A stretch of DNA of 64,000 bases, taken from assembly GCA_027405735.1 (NCBI GenBank), contig JAPEHQ010000010.1:124001-188000 (forward strand), written 5' to 3'. This document shows positions 37,323 to 50,199 of this stretch, one piece after another (position 1 is the first letter of the stretch; every line of letters starts with the position of its first letter). The translations under genes and the position numbers were made by a program. The notes below the pieces were generated by a model, which worked only from the letters and a program-made list of their open reading frames with translations, searched no databases and had not been told where the DNA came from. This DNA comes from Mucor racemosus (lineage: Eukaryota > Mucoromycota > Mucoromycetes > Mucorales > Mucoraceae).

Positions 37323-40300
37323 TTATACATAGCCCTTCTTTTGAAGAATTGTTCTTGTTTCAACAGAAATAGCGTTCCATAATTGAGTACGAGTATTTTC
37401 GTCGAGGCCACCTAAAATAACCTTCAAATGGTTAACCATACGAGCAGCTAATTCAGGAGATAAGATATCAGCAGCCAATACTTCGGTAAAAATCTTGACA
37501 AGGTGAGGAATATTAGCATTGTTAGGACCCAAGATACTAGGATGATTGGCTTCTAAAAGATCAAGTAAATAAGTATACACAACAGGTGCTTCTTGATCAT
37601 CGTTCAAGATGGGCAAAGTAGCGAGCCAGGCAGCCAAAACAGGTTCTAATTGGAACTTGGAGCTGTTGAATTTACAAATCTTGGCAATTGCAGAAATGGC
37701 ATTTTCAGTAACATAGACAGTACCATCTTCGCGAGCATCAGGAGCATTAATTAAAGCAAACAGATGTTCCAAAGCGGCAGCACATGCATCAGCATATTGA
37801 GGACCACCGAATTGACCCATAATACCTACACCATAAGCAGCAGCTTGACGGATTTCAGTAGCTTTGTCTGATACGCCAGCAACCATTGCTTGTAAGAAGT
37901 AGTTGGTGTAATTGAAAGAGGCGGGTCCAGTGAATTCAACAAGATCATCAAACACACAAATAGCCCATTGACGAGCAGCATTATTAGGATGAGATAAGAA
38001 TTGGACAATCAAAGGTAACATATTGTCAAAGTAAGGTAAGAAAGCAGGGCCAAGAGCCTTGAATAAAGATTGCATAGCACGAGCTAATTCACTCAAAGCA
38101 TCCTCTTCATTAGCTTCCTCATCAGCTAATTGCTCCTCATCTTCAGCATCGTATTCACCAGCTTGCTTTTCTTGTTCACGTTCAGTCAAACGTTCAAGGA
38201 ATTTAGTAAGTTGCTCTTCAGTACCCTTGACAAAGCTTTCAATTTGAGCGGGCTGAAGACAGTTTTCACCTAAAACATCCAAACATTCAGAGAAGGTGGC
38301 ATAAGTTTGAGCCAAGAAAGTAATATCATCCTCAATGGTCATGATTTTGGCGAGCTTTTCAAAAATAGTGTTCCACATGTTGGCGAGTTCAGCAGGAGCA
38401 ACATTAGCATCCTTGGCATCCTTGAGAAGAACAGGAATGAGAGCAGCGGCAGCATGTCTAACACCATCATGGAAGTAGAATTTAAGCAAAGGTAAAGCAA
38501 TTTCAAGAACTTGACCAACATAAGGCAAGAAGCCAGCTCCTAAATCACGGGCATAAGAAACAAGCATTTCAATAGCAGTGTGCTTTTCTTCTAAAACGGA
38601 AGTTTTGATACCAATTTGTTGACCATTAATACCAACAAATTCCCATCCATCATCAGTAGGATACTTGGAATCAACATCATCTTCCTCAGGATCAACAAAA
38701 GTAAATTCAGGGGTAAGTTTAGCAGATTGTAAAAGGGGAGGCATAATATTGGGAAGATAAGGCAAGAAATCTTGACCCATCATCTTACACATACGAGCCC
38801 AAGCAGCCAAGAGATAGGTGGTTTGAACATCATCAGCATCAGTGACAGATTGTTGAATTTCAGCAAGAATGTTGATGAAATCAGCAGTATAAGGAGCGAA
38901 AGCTTCTTTTCCGATAGCAAGACCAATGAGGGAGGCACACTCAATAGCTCTAGAACGCAAGAGACGGTATTGTTTATCGCTAGCTTGACGAAGAATATCG
39001 AGCAAAAGAGGCATAATGACACCGTGGTATTTGTTGAAACGATCTTCAGCACAATCAGCAACAGTAGCAATGGTAGTAATAGCTTGTTCTTGAACATAAG
39101 TCTTGGAGGTCTTGAGAAGAATCAAAAGACGCTCAAAGATAGCATCAAGGTATGGATCAAGAATCTTCTTATCGGCTTCCTCACAGAAGTTAACCATTGC
39201 AGCAGCAGCGTGTGCTTGAATACGGGGTTGAGGATCTTCCATGACAGGTAAAAGAGCACTAATGACAATTTCATGGAAATGCTTTTGAAGATAAGGGGAG
39301 AAATCAGTAGACATTTGACCGATAGCATTACAAGCAGCATAACGAACACGGGGATGAGCATCTTTGACAGAAGGCAAAACCATGTTGATAATGTTGGAAA
39401 GCTCAGGCTTCATGATTTTGATAGAACCTTCACCAATGGAAGAAATAGCCATGAGAGCAGCACGACGTTGTTGCCATTCTCCAGATTGAAGCATTTGAGG
39501 AATATATTGGAAAGCAACAGGAACAACTGTCTTACCACCGAGAGTACGAGCAATTCTATCCAATGTACTTTCACCCATCACATAGTTTTCCTCATTATCA
39601 TCCTCTTCCAACTAGATATAAATGTTATATTAGTCAAAGCTCTGATATATATTATATAAAAACACCTACATCATCAGTAGTATACCAAGATTCATCATCC
39701 TCAATATCAGTAATCATCTCCATTGCAACGGGAATAATTTCGGAAGCAAAATTGGGAGTCTTACGGGCCATAGGAGGAGCAGCTTCAGATAATGTCAATA
39801 ATAATTCCAAAGCAGTTTGACGAGTACGATCGTCGAAAGATTTATCTTTAGCAATGGAAACCATAACAGTAAGAACATTGGAGAAAACAGGACGATAGAG
39901 TTTAGGACAAGCATCACCTAATTCAATCAAAACGACCAAACCATCAACAAGAGTTTGATCATCACGAGAAGCAATAATGGGAGATAAGGGCTATAAAAAA
40001 AAATAACAATGAATATACAGCATGATAAATAATGATATTTACGTATATTTACATCGAGCATGTGAGGCATCAAAGCACCTAAACTCTTTTGGGTAGCTTC
40101 ATCAGCTTGAATGATATATGCAGCAGCTGCCTTCATGGCTTCCAAACGAACCTAATATTCATAGAATATAAATATCATGTTTATAGCTTTATCCAATAAC
40201 AACAACTTACAGCTTGGCTCTCAGCATCAGTCAAACTAGTCAAGAATACATTCTTGAGAGCATCAGTATGTTGACCAGCAATTAGTTCGGGAACAGATGC

Positions 40301-41001
40301 AAAGATACGGAAAGCAGACTCTCTAAGAGCAGCATTGGGAGATTGAGAACACTCGAACAAGGCCTTTAACAAAGAATCCCATTTGTCTATAATCATTGAA
40401 TTTAATCAATAAAAACCATTCTCCATCTCTCTCTCCATTTTTAATTTTTACTTACTTTCATCACTCAAATCAGATCTAGCAACTTCAGCAATGGTATCGG
40501 AAACCTTATGTCTAGTACTTTGATCAGTTTCATTTGCAAGTGCAACCAACAAAAGCTCCTTAACACCCAAACGAGTAGAATCTTGAACCATATCCCAAAG
40601 GCGAGCATCGGGGTTAGCGCTTGAAGTAAATTGCTTGAAAGCTAAACGACGTAAAAGAACACTACAGTGAGAACGGAGCTAATCATTCAAAAAATACAAA
40701 ATGTCAGCAGGGGTAAATTTCAACATGTATCGACTATCATCTAACCTGAACTTCGTTGTTATTGGCAACAAATTGGGCAAGGCCAAGAAGCAAAAGATCA
40801 GGTTGTTGAGCAACCCAATTGTCGTTTAATTGTGCTTCGGCGGCGGCTCTATATTATTGAAATTATAAAAATCATTCATTCTCGAGGGCATGTGCCCGAC
40901 ACTTTGATGGCCTACCTTTGGTTATTGTCAGTAGACAAAAGACTGGTAAGAACAGGGGCTAACTGCTGAAGGACTTCAGCTGAAACAGGTGATTGTGCCA
41001 T
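37323..41001 (-). CDS. Importin-5 / karyopherin Kap121 (Pse1)
   Basis: This nuclear import receptor of the importin-beta family binds cargo such as ribosomal proteins and histones and releases it with Ran-GTP. Seven exons on the minus strand: 41001-40916, 40848-40746, 40678-40456, 40386-40211, 40151-40053, 39990-39670 and 39611-37323. They give 1098 residues, matching Pse1/IPO5 length. Phases agree at all six junctions. HEAT repeats run throughout (for example HPRVRYAACNAIGQMSTDFSPYLQKHF and PQPRIQAHAAAAMVNF). The RGD-like acidic loops include PEEDDVDSKYPTDDGWE near 643 and an E/D/A-rich insert near 815-840. The N-terminus MAQSPVSAEVLQQLAPVLTS starts the first HEAT. The codon use is smooth, as in a well expressed gene. 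It is most like Kap121 rather than importin-beta 1. Confidence 0.95.
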
Positions 41002-41188
41002 GATGCCTGCTTAAATTTATAAGTGATATAAGTAAGGAAAAGAAGGAAATGGATCTTGAAAAAAACACGATCATTAGATAAAAAAAAAAGCTTTTGAGAA
41101 AGGACAACGGTGACTTGTTTTCCTTTATGATTTGTGCAATGTCAATGTAATATGCTATTCTTTATTGATTGATAGAAGGTATAAATAT

Positions 41189-42760
41189 TTAAGGAGATTC
41201 TGATTCATCATTATCGCTTGTAGCGGCATCATCAAGCTCTTTATTGCTCGAAAATTTCTGTTTTTTAGCAGATTCTTGGTTCAATTCTCGATCATTCTGA
41301 TCTTGTATATTTTGTGAATCATCAGGAACATCTGATGTAGCCCCTTCTTGCTGTTGCTGCTGTTCTTCTTGCTCTTGCTCTTGCTCTTGTTCTTGCTCTA
41401 TCTCTTTCTCCACACAGAATACTTTCCCGGGCACAGTAAATCCATGTTCATTATCCAATTCATCTCTTGCTACAAATGTTGGAGTAATAGCCAAGAATAC
41501 AATGCCATTTGGCTTTCCTTTAGCGGTTGCTTTCATTGTCTCGCTATCGAAATGTGTAACACCTTCCTCAATTGGCAAACGTTCAATTTTAATCTCTTGC
41601 CCCTTGACAGCTAGATTTAATTTAGAGGCTCTTTGAATCAAATTTTCAATCTTTTTTGGATCCTGTTTCAATGCAGGATACACGGAACCTAAAACAGATA
41701 CGATTTCTTTTAATAATTGATCTTTGGCTTCTTGTATTTGCTCTTCTTCATCGGCAGGTTGTTGAATCACTAAAGCACACACTTGTTGTCTTAATCGATT
41801 AGACCATTCCTTATTGCGACTAGCCATCCAATCATCTAACTCTTGAAAGGCATCATTGATTGATACACCTAAATGAATAGGCACATCTAATACATGGATT
41901 AACAGAGTATTAATCAGATATTTTTCTACAAATAATGTAATATAAGATGTGTCTAGTAAATCCCCAGTTGGCATCATATATTTCTTGATGAGCTCAACTT
42001 TATCAGGCCAACGTTGAAAAACAAAATCCGTTCCACCTTGGCGGTCCATTTTTGATTTTAGTCCCATACATGAATTGTTTAATTGGCTTAATAAATGCGA
42101 TATTTCGGGTTGAATGGTAGACAAATCATCATCTGTCACTCTAATTTGCTTGACATAGGAGTAGAAATTTACTTCTAATTTTTGATAGGCTTCTTTTTTA
42201 GTCTCTAATTCTTGTTTCAGCAATGCAATATTTTGTTCCAATTCTTGGCATCGATCGTGCTGTTCCTCCAAGACTTGCTGAGATGCCTGTCTCCAATTTT
42301 CCAATGATTCCTTTTCTTCTTGTCGCTCTTGCTCTACTTGGCTTTGATACTTTTCTTTCTCACTTTGTATACGTTCCAAAATTTCCTTGTGTATATGAAG
42401 TGATTCATGTAGAGAGTGTATAATCAGATCTTTATCAGATTCTGTATCCTTTTCAGAATCTAAAACACGGAATGAGTGTACAGATTGCTTTCTTTCTTCA
42501 ACAGAAGACTTAAAATCTTGGCTTGTCTGATCAATTTCCATGGATTCTGAAGTATCATGTATAGTGGGAGAGGTAGGCGAGTTTGTCATATCTTGTTTAG
42601 GCGGGGGAGGAGATGATTTACGTTTTTTGTTATTATTGTAATTATAAAAGGTTAATAATGGAACGTATTCCCTTTTTAATAACATTATAAAAACCGCGGC
42701 TGAGTTGTAGTTATAAGATGTCGTCACTGATTTCAAGGCATCAACATGTACTTGTCCCAT
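41189..42760 (-). CDS. Unrecognised coiled-coil protein
   Basis: A single exon encodes 523 residues. I chose ATG at 42760 (MGQVHVDALKS); the frame is open a few codons further but without ATG. After a low-complexity Pro/Ser part with a basic KKRK cluster near 45-50, residues about 110-200 form a Glu/Gln/Lys-rich coiled coil. A folded region about 220-420 has FQRWPDKVELIKKYMMPTGDLLD and VFLAITPTFV. A Glu-Gln repeat near 455-475 and an acidic end (DDAATSDNDESESP) follow. I recognise no named family. The basic cluster and acidic tail would suit a nuclear protein, but that is only a guess. It shares a divergent promoter region with the WDR55 gene. Confidence 0.8.
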   Translation of the reverse strand: MGQVHVDALKSVTTSYNYNSAAVFIMLLKREYVPLLTFYNYNNNKKRKSSPPPPKQDMTNSPTSPTIHDTSESMEIDQTSQDFKSSVEERKQSVHSFRVLDSEKDTESDKDLIIHSLHESLHIHKEILERIQSEKEKYQSQVEQERQEEKESLENWRQASQQVLEEQHDRCQELEQNIALLKQELETKKEAYQKLEVNFYSYVKQIRVTDDDLSTIQPEISHLLSQLNNSCMGLKSKMDRQGGTDFVFQRWPDKVELIKKYMMPTGDLLDTSYITLFVEKYLINTLLIHVLDVPIHLGVSINDAFQELDDWMASRNKEWSNRLRQQVCALVIQQPADEEEQIQEAKDQLLKEIVSVLGSVYPALKQDPKKIENLIQRASKLNLAVKGQEIKIERLPIEEGVTHFDSETMKATAKGKPNGIVFLAITPTFVARDELDNEHGFTVPGKVFCVEKEIEQEQEQEQEQEEQQQQQEGATSDVPDDSQNIQDQNDRELNQESAKKQKFSSNKELDDAATSDNDESESP

Positions 42761-43228
42761 TCTATTTGCAGACAAAAAGAAGTTTGATTGAAAAAGAAAA
42801 AAAGACCTTTATATATCAGACATTTGTGGGTTTTTATTCCATTCTTTTCTGATTTAAACATACAAATTATGATATGTAAGGGAGATTAGGCTTCTGTGTG
42901 TTTAGTTATGCGCATACATCTAATATACTGAATGATTGCAGTACTTTTATGCAATTATATTTAAATAATGGCCTTTCCCTACTGTCAATTAAGGAGAAAC
43001 CGTTAATCAGCTTCTATTGTGCCAAAAAAGGAGTTTTAAATTTCAGACGCAGCGAATTTCATGCAAAAAAAATTGTGTATTTTTCATACGAAAAGCCTCT
43101 TCTTGAAAGGAAAACCATCGTTTGGTGACCGGTTTTACTCAGGCACCATATACTGATGGATAGACAGAACAAGGAGCTTTGCAGGAAAAAAAAATACTTT
43201 TGCTTTTTCCCGAGAATCAAAGAGTAAA
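42761..43228. promoter_or_regulatory. Shared divergent promoter region
   Basis: These 468 bp separate the start codons of the coiled-coil gene (minus) and the WDR55 gene (plus), so both promoters must lie here. No specific operator was identified. Confidence 0.5.
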
Positions 43229-44699
43229 ATGAATCCCGGTGAGAATAAACCTGCTCCATTGCAATTTGAGGACAATATTTTTCATTTAGACCTCCACCCT
43301 AGCAACGACATTGTTGCTACAGGTATGATCAATGGTCGTATTCAATGGTAAGATTGTAATGTGCTTTTTATAATCTTTAAATGACTTTTAATGACAAACA
43401 AAATACATTTCAGTCATCGTTACGGCTTGGAGGGTCATGAGCATTTATGGACGTCCCGAGCATTCAAAAAGTCATGCAGAGGTGTCTCTTTTACACCTGA
43501 TGGATCTGGTACCTTTCGGCTTTGACTTTTATTAATTAGACTTGATTTATTAATTAGCAATTGTTAGGTGTTTACGGTATCTCTCGGGATAGATCAATCC
43601 AACTTTTAGATACAGAAACTGGAGAATCAATTCGAGTCAGAGAGACTACTCACGAGTATGTTTTATCCATATAATATCTAGAATTCAATCATCTGACATT
43701 TACATGTATATGTAGAGCGCCCATCAATTCTCTTTTAGTGATTGATGAAAATATAATGGCCAGTGGAGATGATCAAGGTGTGATCAAGGCAAGTAATCAG
43801 ATCAAACTTTCTTTTTTTTCCTCACTAAATGTTAATTATATTATATAGATTTGGGATAATAGAAAAGATAAACCAGTACAGACATATACTGAACATGAGG
43901 ATTTTATTGCAGACATGACATTTAGTAAAAATCATCGAACTCTACTTGCTGTTGGAGGTGATGGTTATTTATCTACTTGGGATATCCGTAAGCCAAATGT
44001 ATCTGCCATGTCTGATCAAATGGAAGATGAGTTACTTTCAATTGCCCTCGTTAAAAACGGCAAGAAAGCAGTAGTGGGTACTCAAGATGGTGTATTAACA
44101 CTGTGGTCTTGGGGCGATTGGGGAGACTATAATGACCGTATTATGGGTCATCCCAATTCTATTGATGCTATTTGTAAATTAGACGAAGATACCATTTGTA
44201 CAGGCAGTAGTGATGGCATTATTCGGTAAATATCTCACTTTTACACAAATTTTATCGTGTTAAAATTGCTAATTATCTCTTAAATAGTTTGGTTTCTATT
44301 TTACCCAACCAATTCCACGGTGTTTTGGGAGATCATGGCGAAGATATGCCTATTGAAAACTTAAAATTAAGCCATGACAAGAAATATTTAGTCTCTAGTG
44401 GACACGATGATAAATTACAATTTTGGGATGTGGCCCATCTTTTCCAAGAAGAGGAAGAAGCTGCTGCTGCTGCTCAGGAGGAAGACTTGGATGAGACTAC
44501 TGAAGAAAAAGAGGAGCAACCACAAGAACCCAAAGCTGAAAGTAAAGAAGACGCTGACGAAGATGATGATGATGGCTGGGGAACTGATTCTGACGACGAG
44601 AAGGAAAAGGAAAAGAAAAAGAGAAAGAAAACTCAAAAGAATATGAAGGCTGAAAAGAAGAAAGATATTAGAACTACTGCATTCTTTGCAGACATGTAA
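43229..44699 (+). CDS. WDR55 / Jip5 WD-repeat protein
   Basis: This WD40 beta-propeller protein of 387 residues belongs to the WDR55/Jip5 family, a nucleolar factor in ribosomal RNA maturation and large-subunit assembly. Six exons: 43229-43347, 43414-43508, 43568-43655, 43716-43788, 43849-44225 and 44288-44699. The N-terminus FHLDLHPSNDIVATGMINGRIQ is typical. Further blades include GVYGISRDRSIQLLD, SGDDQGVIKIWDNR, LLAVGGDGYLSTWDIRKP and SSGHDDKLQFWDVAHLF. The C-terminal tail is acidic then lysine-rich (KEKEKKKRKKTQKN), as in the family. Intron 4 (43789-43848) uses a GC donor (AAG|GCAAGT), the only choice that keeps IKIWD. A possible AATAAA lies just past the stop, near 44706. Confidence 0.93.
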
Positions 44700-45304
44700 A
44701 TTAGAATAAATATATGCAAATTGTCATTATTAATTGAGGTTTTTTTTATTGTTGGTTGGCACTTGTCTTGGAGGATTTTAGCACCCACCTAAAACCATTC
44801 TATTAAATAATGAAAACTACTGCATTAATAATTGATGTATAAAGTACCGTCAAGTATTTTTTGTTTTGATCTAGCTCAAAGACAACTTACCAAATCTAAA
44901 CATCTAATCAGATATCAAATATTTCAGGGATTAAAAAATCCCCAACACAAGTTTGCCTTCCACGAAGATTAGGGGGAGGGGGTTGGCTTCCAATGCCATA
45001 AATCATGGCAAAAAAAAATACACGCATGAAGAATATAGGCTCGAGTTTACTGATGCAAAACTTATTTGTCAATTTACTAGTATTTCAAGATGTAAAAATA
45101 TCCTTGAAATTGAAAAAGACAGGCCGTGTTACATAAGGTTCTTGCATTAATTTAAAGAAAAAAGTAATTCAATAATGAACATTCATAGTTTAATTAAGTT
45201 GATAAAAGGTAGCAAAATGAAGGGAGAAAGATACAAACTATACACAAAGGAATGAAGAGGTATTATAAATATATAAAATAACAAATAACAGTGTTTGAGA
45301 CTAT
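44700..45304. other. Convergent intergenic spacer
   Basis: This holds the 3' ends of WDR55 and the RhoGAP gene. AATAAA-type signals are present on both strands. No gene is seen. Confidence 0.6.
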
Positions 45305-48300
45305 TTAAGAGCAGGTAGTTGTTGTGGCGCTGGATGATGGGAACAATTCGGTTGTATGTAAAAGTATGTATTCGATAGTAGCATTTTTGTAACTGATGTC
45401 AAGAAAATCTCTTGATGCATCGCTGTGTCGCATAAGTGTAGGAGCAAATACCATGGCAAGATTTTTTACTGACATTCTATTCACATCAGATTGTTTATAT
45501 ACTTTGACAAGATGGTTGAACAATAATGCAATTGTATCAAAATGTGCTTTTGTAAGTTGGTGTAAAATGTTGGAAAATGCTTCTATTTTCTTTTCATTAT
45601 GGTCCATGGCTAATCAAGATAAAAATTAATTTATATGCCCAAGATCAAATTGATAAAATGACTTACTTGAAACTTGAATGAATTTATCGTAAAGCTCATA
45701 AGTTAATAAAGGATTAGGAAGTTCTCTGAAATATTGTTTGAGTACACTTGTTATAGCACAAATGTCATTATATTCATCTTCGTCACTTAAATTGATGTTC
45801 TCGCCATTGTCAAACGCTAATTGTATAGCGCGAATTTGAGCAGCACCACCTGATTTACGGTAAATGCCTTCATAGTCTAGACCACGTGCTTCCACTTCTT
45901 TAATGCATTCTTCCACAATGAGTGGTACAGTACGATTCTCGGCTCTTACACGTTCTGATAGATCTGAACCGAACATACTAGATGCTAAAAATATCAAATT
46001 ATATTAGTATATTATTATTTAAATATATCAAAAGAGATAATTTATCATACCTGAGATTGATTTTTTGGGTTGTTGAGGTAATGGCTTGCTTTCAGTATCG
46101 ATAGGTGAGGATCCATATGAAGGAGTAATTTCGAGTGATGCAGAAGAAGAGCTCAAATCGAAACTACTGCTAGTATTTATAGCTGAGCATTGCTGAGGCA
46201 CTTTGCTAAGACAACGAGAATGAGAAGAGAATCCACAGCCATCACAACGATATTCACTACGACCCCAAATCTTATCCCCGCAAGAGCCGCATTTCACAGG
46301 TCTAAGAAAAGATGTAGGTTGGAAAGAATGGCTGTCATGATCAGCATGAGATAACGAAGCACTCGAATCCATAAATGATTTCTTGCTTGCTTTACCCAAA
46401 TTACCACTATCTTGATAACTTAGACTTTGTAAACTGCTACTGTAATTTGGATTGTTATAAATAGATCTAGATGTAGTTCTAAATATAGAGGAAGATGATG
46501 AAGACGAAGGCATAGGTGTTGGTGTATCTAATTTGCTTGGTTTGGGGGGTGTCGATGTTGTACCGAGTTTATTAAACATGCTGCTCCCTTTTTTCTTGAG
46601 ACGAAATAAAGTGGGTGTTTGGTCAGATATAAAACTCTTTCTTGAAGAAACATTAAACATGACTGAGCTAGCATTTGATAATTTACGTTGACGTTGAATT
46701 GGAGCATGAGGTTGTGTAATAGATGAGGTTTCTGATGATTGCGATGGTGAAAGAGGAGGTGAATTTGATAATGACATATTTGGAACGCTAGCTGGAGTAG
46801 CCTCTTCTCTTTCAATTGCTCTTCTGGATAAATCATTATTCATTGTTGTTAATTCAGCATTTTTTGTATTCAGCAAGACCATTTCGTATATGATTTCATC
46901 TCGAGATGCTGCAAGAACTTTTGTTTGGGATTTCAATGAATCTCTTTCTTGTGTTAATGATTTAATTTGTGATTTGAGAGACTTTTGGTAATTTGAATAT
47001 ACAGTGCTATTGATGGTACTATCATTAATTGCAGTTGCAATTTTATCTCGGTAATTGATCAATTCTTTACATGTGCGTTCGAGTTCCACTCTTAGATAGG
47101 CAAGCTTGTCAATTTCCTTTCTAGACAGCAAACCACCAGACTTCTTCATTAGTGACACAATAGTTAATTCTTGTTGTTTTTTTCTATGTGATTCTTTTTC
47201 GAAATCATCTTTTAATTGAGTAAATTCATTTAAAGCCTGTTGGCTTGCATCCTATTTTTGTTGTTCAATAAATAAAAAAACAGGAGAGGAAAATCCGAGT
47301 TGTTGGTTTAATTAATTACCTGTAACACTTTGTAATTTGTTTCGAGTTCTTTTAGTCTAGACCGAGTTTCTTTTAATTCTTCATTTTGACTAGATACTGC
47401 TGGTTCAATACTCGATTTAGTTAATGACGATGTGCGAAGAGATGACTGCAGTATTTCTGATGCTCTTTTAATTCGATATTGTGGTGTTGATTTCTCATGC
47501 TCCTTATTGTCATTCAGGGACAAATTTGCTCCAAGTGTATTTGACAGGTTAGCTAATTCATTAGAATCGTTTTCAAAAAAAGAAAAAGTAAAATCTGGTA
47601 AATCAGTAAAAGTGGTATTCACTTCCATATTTGTCTTTTGTACTGGAGAATTGCTTCGGGAGCGAACAGGTGTAGGTAACTTTGGACAAGCTGATTGTTG
47701 ATTAAGTGTGTCTTGTTGACTAGCAGTAGAAGTCTGTTGTTGTTTATTTTGATGATGTTGATAATGTTGGTCTAACGATGACTGCGATGGTTCTGCAGCC
47801 TGCTTATATAATTGTTCCGTTAACATTTGATGTATATTTAGATCTAATACATTTCATACCTTGGCTCTTTTGTTTAATTTCTCGGCTTTTCTTAATTCGT
47901 TACAAATAGTACAATAAATGCCCTATAATAAATATACATAAAAAGTTAATAAAGCAAAATATTTGATTTTAGAGGTTCCATATATATATTATATATGAAA
48001 CCTAATAAATATTATTCGTATACGGACCTTGGTAGTTTGAGTGAATATTAAGTCTTGGATTGTCTTGTCACAAGAAATACATTTAAAACAATTGGAATGA
48101 TATGCTTTTTCATCTGGAAAATGTATCAAAACAATGTCAATTTATTAAACATTTCATCAATTTTTAGCTTAAACATACCAGTCATAATAGCTTCATCTCG
48201 AATAATTTGATTGCATGCAACACATGTATATGAACAATTATCGCAAACAGGTCTTCCATCATCAAGTAATAATAAATTTGTCTTGCTATCCACACATTCA

Positions 48301-48486
48301 CCACATTTGGCACAAATAAAACTACATTAAGTACGCAGAGTTTAGTACAAATATTTGCTAAAAAAAAAACCTAGATTTTTACCATTTGACATGAAACAAT
48401 GAATCTCCAAAAGCAACTACTGCACCTTCTTCGATCGATGTCGAGCAACCTTGACAATTTGGTGCAATAATTTCATCAGTTGTCAT
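45305..48486 (-). CDS. LIM-LIM-C1-RhoGAP protein
   Basis: This Rho-family GTPase-activating protein of about 899 residues would act in polarity and cell-wall signalling. Eight exons on the minus strand: 48486-48383, 48321-48179, 48113-48028, 47922-47860, 47799-47320, 47251-46051, 45984-45667 and 45609-45305, with phases agreeing throughout. Two LIM domains lie at about residues 11-62 (CQGC, FHVKC, CAKCGEC) and 63-118 (CVAC, HSNCFKCISC, YCTIC). Next come a Ser/Gln-rich linker, a coiled coil, and a C1 zinc domain at about 599-645 (KCGSCGDKIWGRSEYRCDGC). The RhoGAP domain at about 700-890 has the arginine-finger motif GIYRKSG near 734 and MSVKNLAMVFAPTL. The third intron has an unusual GTCCGT donor. 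The exon 5 start (47799) is the least certain border. Confidence 0.9.
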
Positions 48487-50199
48487 TTTGTAAATATGTA
48501 TGTAAATGTAAAGAAGCAAAAAGAAAAATAGATAAAAAGCAAAACACACTGATTGTTATAAAAAAAGTAAGTGCGGGATTATTGTCAAGAGTCTAATTGT
48601 GTGCAACGCTATAATTAATTGAAGAAAGGGGAATCTTTTTGTGAGACCTCACGTATTTAACATTAAAGAGATATGCCAAATTCAGCTATGAGACTCAACT
48701 ATACATGTTTCTTTATTTTTAGCTGTTTGTCAAAGAGCATTCTTGCTAACAATACTATTATTTGATATCCACGGTAATAATTGTACATAAGAAATAACTT
48801 ACTGTATACACACAGTAAACCAGTTACATAGTTAGCGTTGAATGTTTTCACTAACTCCAATGTGAAATGTACCACAGTGTGCCATATTTTTAGTACAAGA
48901 GATTTTGTTTGATCGCCAGTGAAATACATCAGTTACAAATCATAAGATTTATTAACATACCACATATATACATGCATAAGCTATGTCAGTATTCGTAATT
49001 ATTTATCGTTATTTTAAATGTGTATAATCGTATATTTCATGGTAGCAAACATGTTTAGTTAATGCTGTGGTTATATTTAAGCTTTGTAGATAGAATAAAC
49101 TTTTTAGAGCTGTATTACCAGGTTTTTGCTCTGTGAGCTTTTTAGCATAACATCATGATATGAATCTTCATGTTTAGCAGTTTCAATCTCCACGAGTTTC
49201 ACGGCAATATTGTTATAATAAATTACAGTGTAACATGTGAAGCGAAAAAAAGAAAATGTTGCTAAAATTAGTTACAAAAATATGCCACTTTTACACTCTG
49301 TTTAATTTAAAGACCATGATTCACTTGCACATTTGTATATATCATTGTAAATATAGATGCCTATTTTAATTAACAAGTAAAACTAACGTTGTCTGACGAT
49401 CTCCATATGTACAACATTCATGTATTTACTAGCCTCATGGTAAATCTCTTTCGATTATCATATGCATGTACTTAATAGTTGTAAATGCATAAACATTAAA
49501 AGAAGGTTGCACTTGACTAACTCAGCACAGTAAAGATTTAACCCTATCAAGCATAGCACTTTCTTTTGTTTTGCTGTGCGTGCATAATAGTAAAAGTATT
49601 ATAAATTAATTATTAACACTATCATTGGCGAAAATAGACCAGTGAACCCTTAATTAATAATAATTAAAGAAAAAAAAATATTCACATTATAAATTAACTC
49701 TTGTTTTGTACGGTTACATTCTATAATCGATAATCAATTTTAACGCTGTGATACTTTCGGAAAAAGCTACACCCCCATAAGCTAAAATGGATTTGTTTAG
49801 GTATCTAAGCGAGTAAAATTTGATTTTCCATAGTTTTCGATCTTCAAAATCAAAGCTTGCCTTCTTTTCTATAATTAACTTTATTCCCAAACGTCTTTTA
49901 GAATATATCTTATATACTGCTAAATAGATATTAATTGGTTCCACCATACTGCCTCTTCCTAAGTTTATTTTATATCATGAAAGCCTCAAAAACAGGTAAA
50001 CTTCACCGCTTGTTTCTTAAAAACGGGGTCTCATTTTTCATCCCTGCCCAGCTTTTTTTTTTCACTTAATAACACCTAGAACGAATTATATGCCGATGTA
50101 CCTGAGATGTTCAACTTTATTCCAGAAACATGTATCCGGAAATATCTTATTTTTTGCAGTTGGTATAACTTTTTCAGTACTAATGTTTTAGATTTTTCC
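48487..50199. other. AT-rich intergenic, no gene seen
   Basis: This contains the RhoGAP promoter side and then long AT-rich sequence with no convincing frame. Confidence 0.45.

Noticed and set aside
37826..39361. Many frames antisense or out of frame to the importin gene
   Set aside because: Importin-5 explains the region fully, with HEAT-repeat conservation in its own frame.
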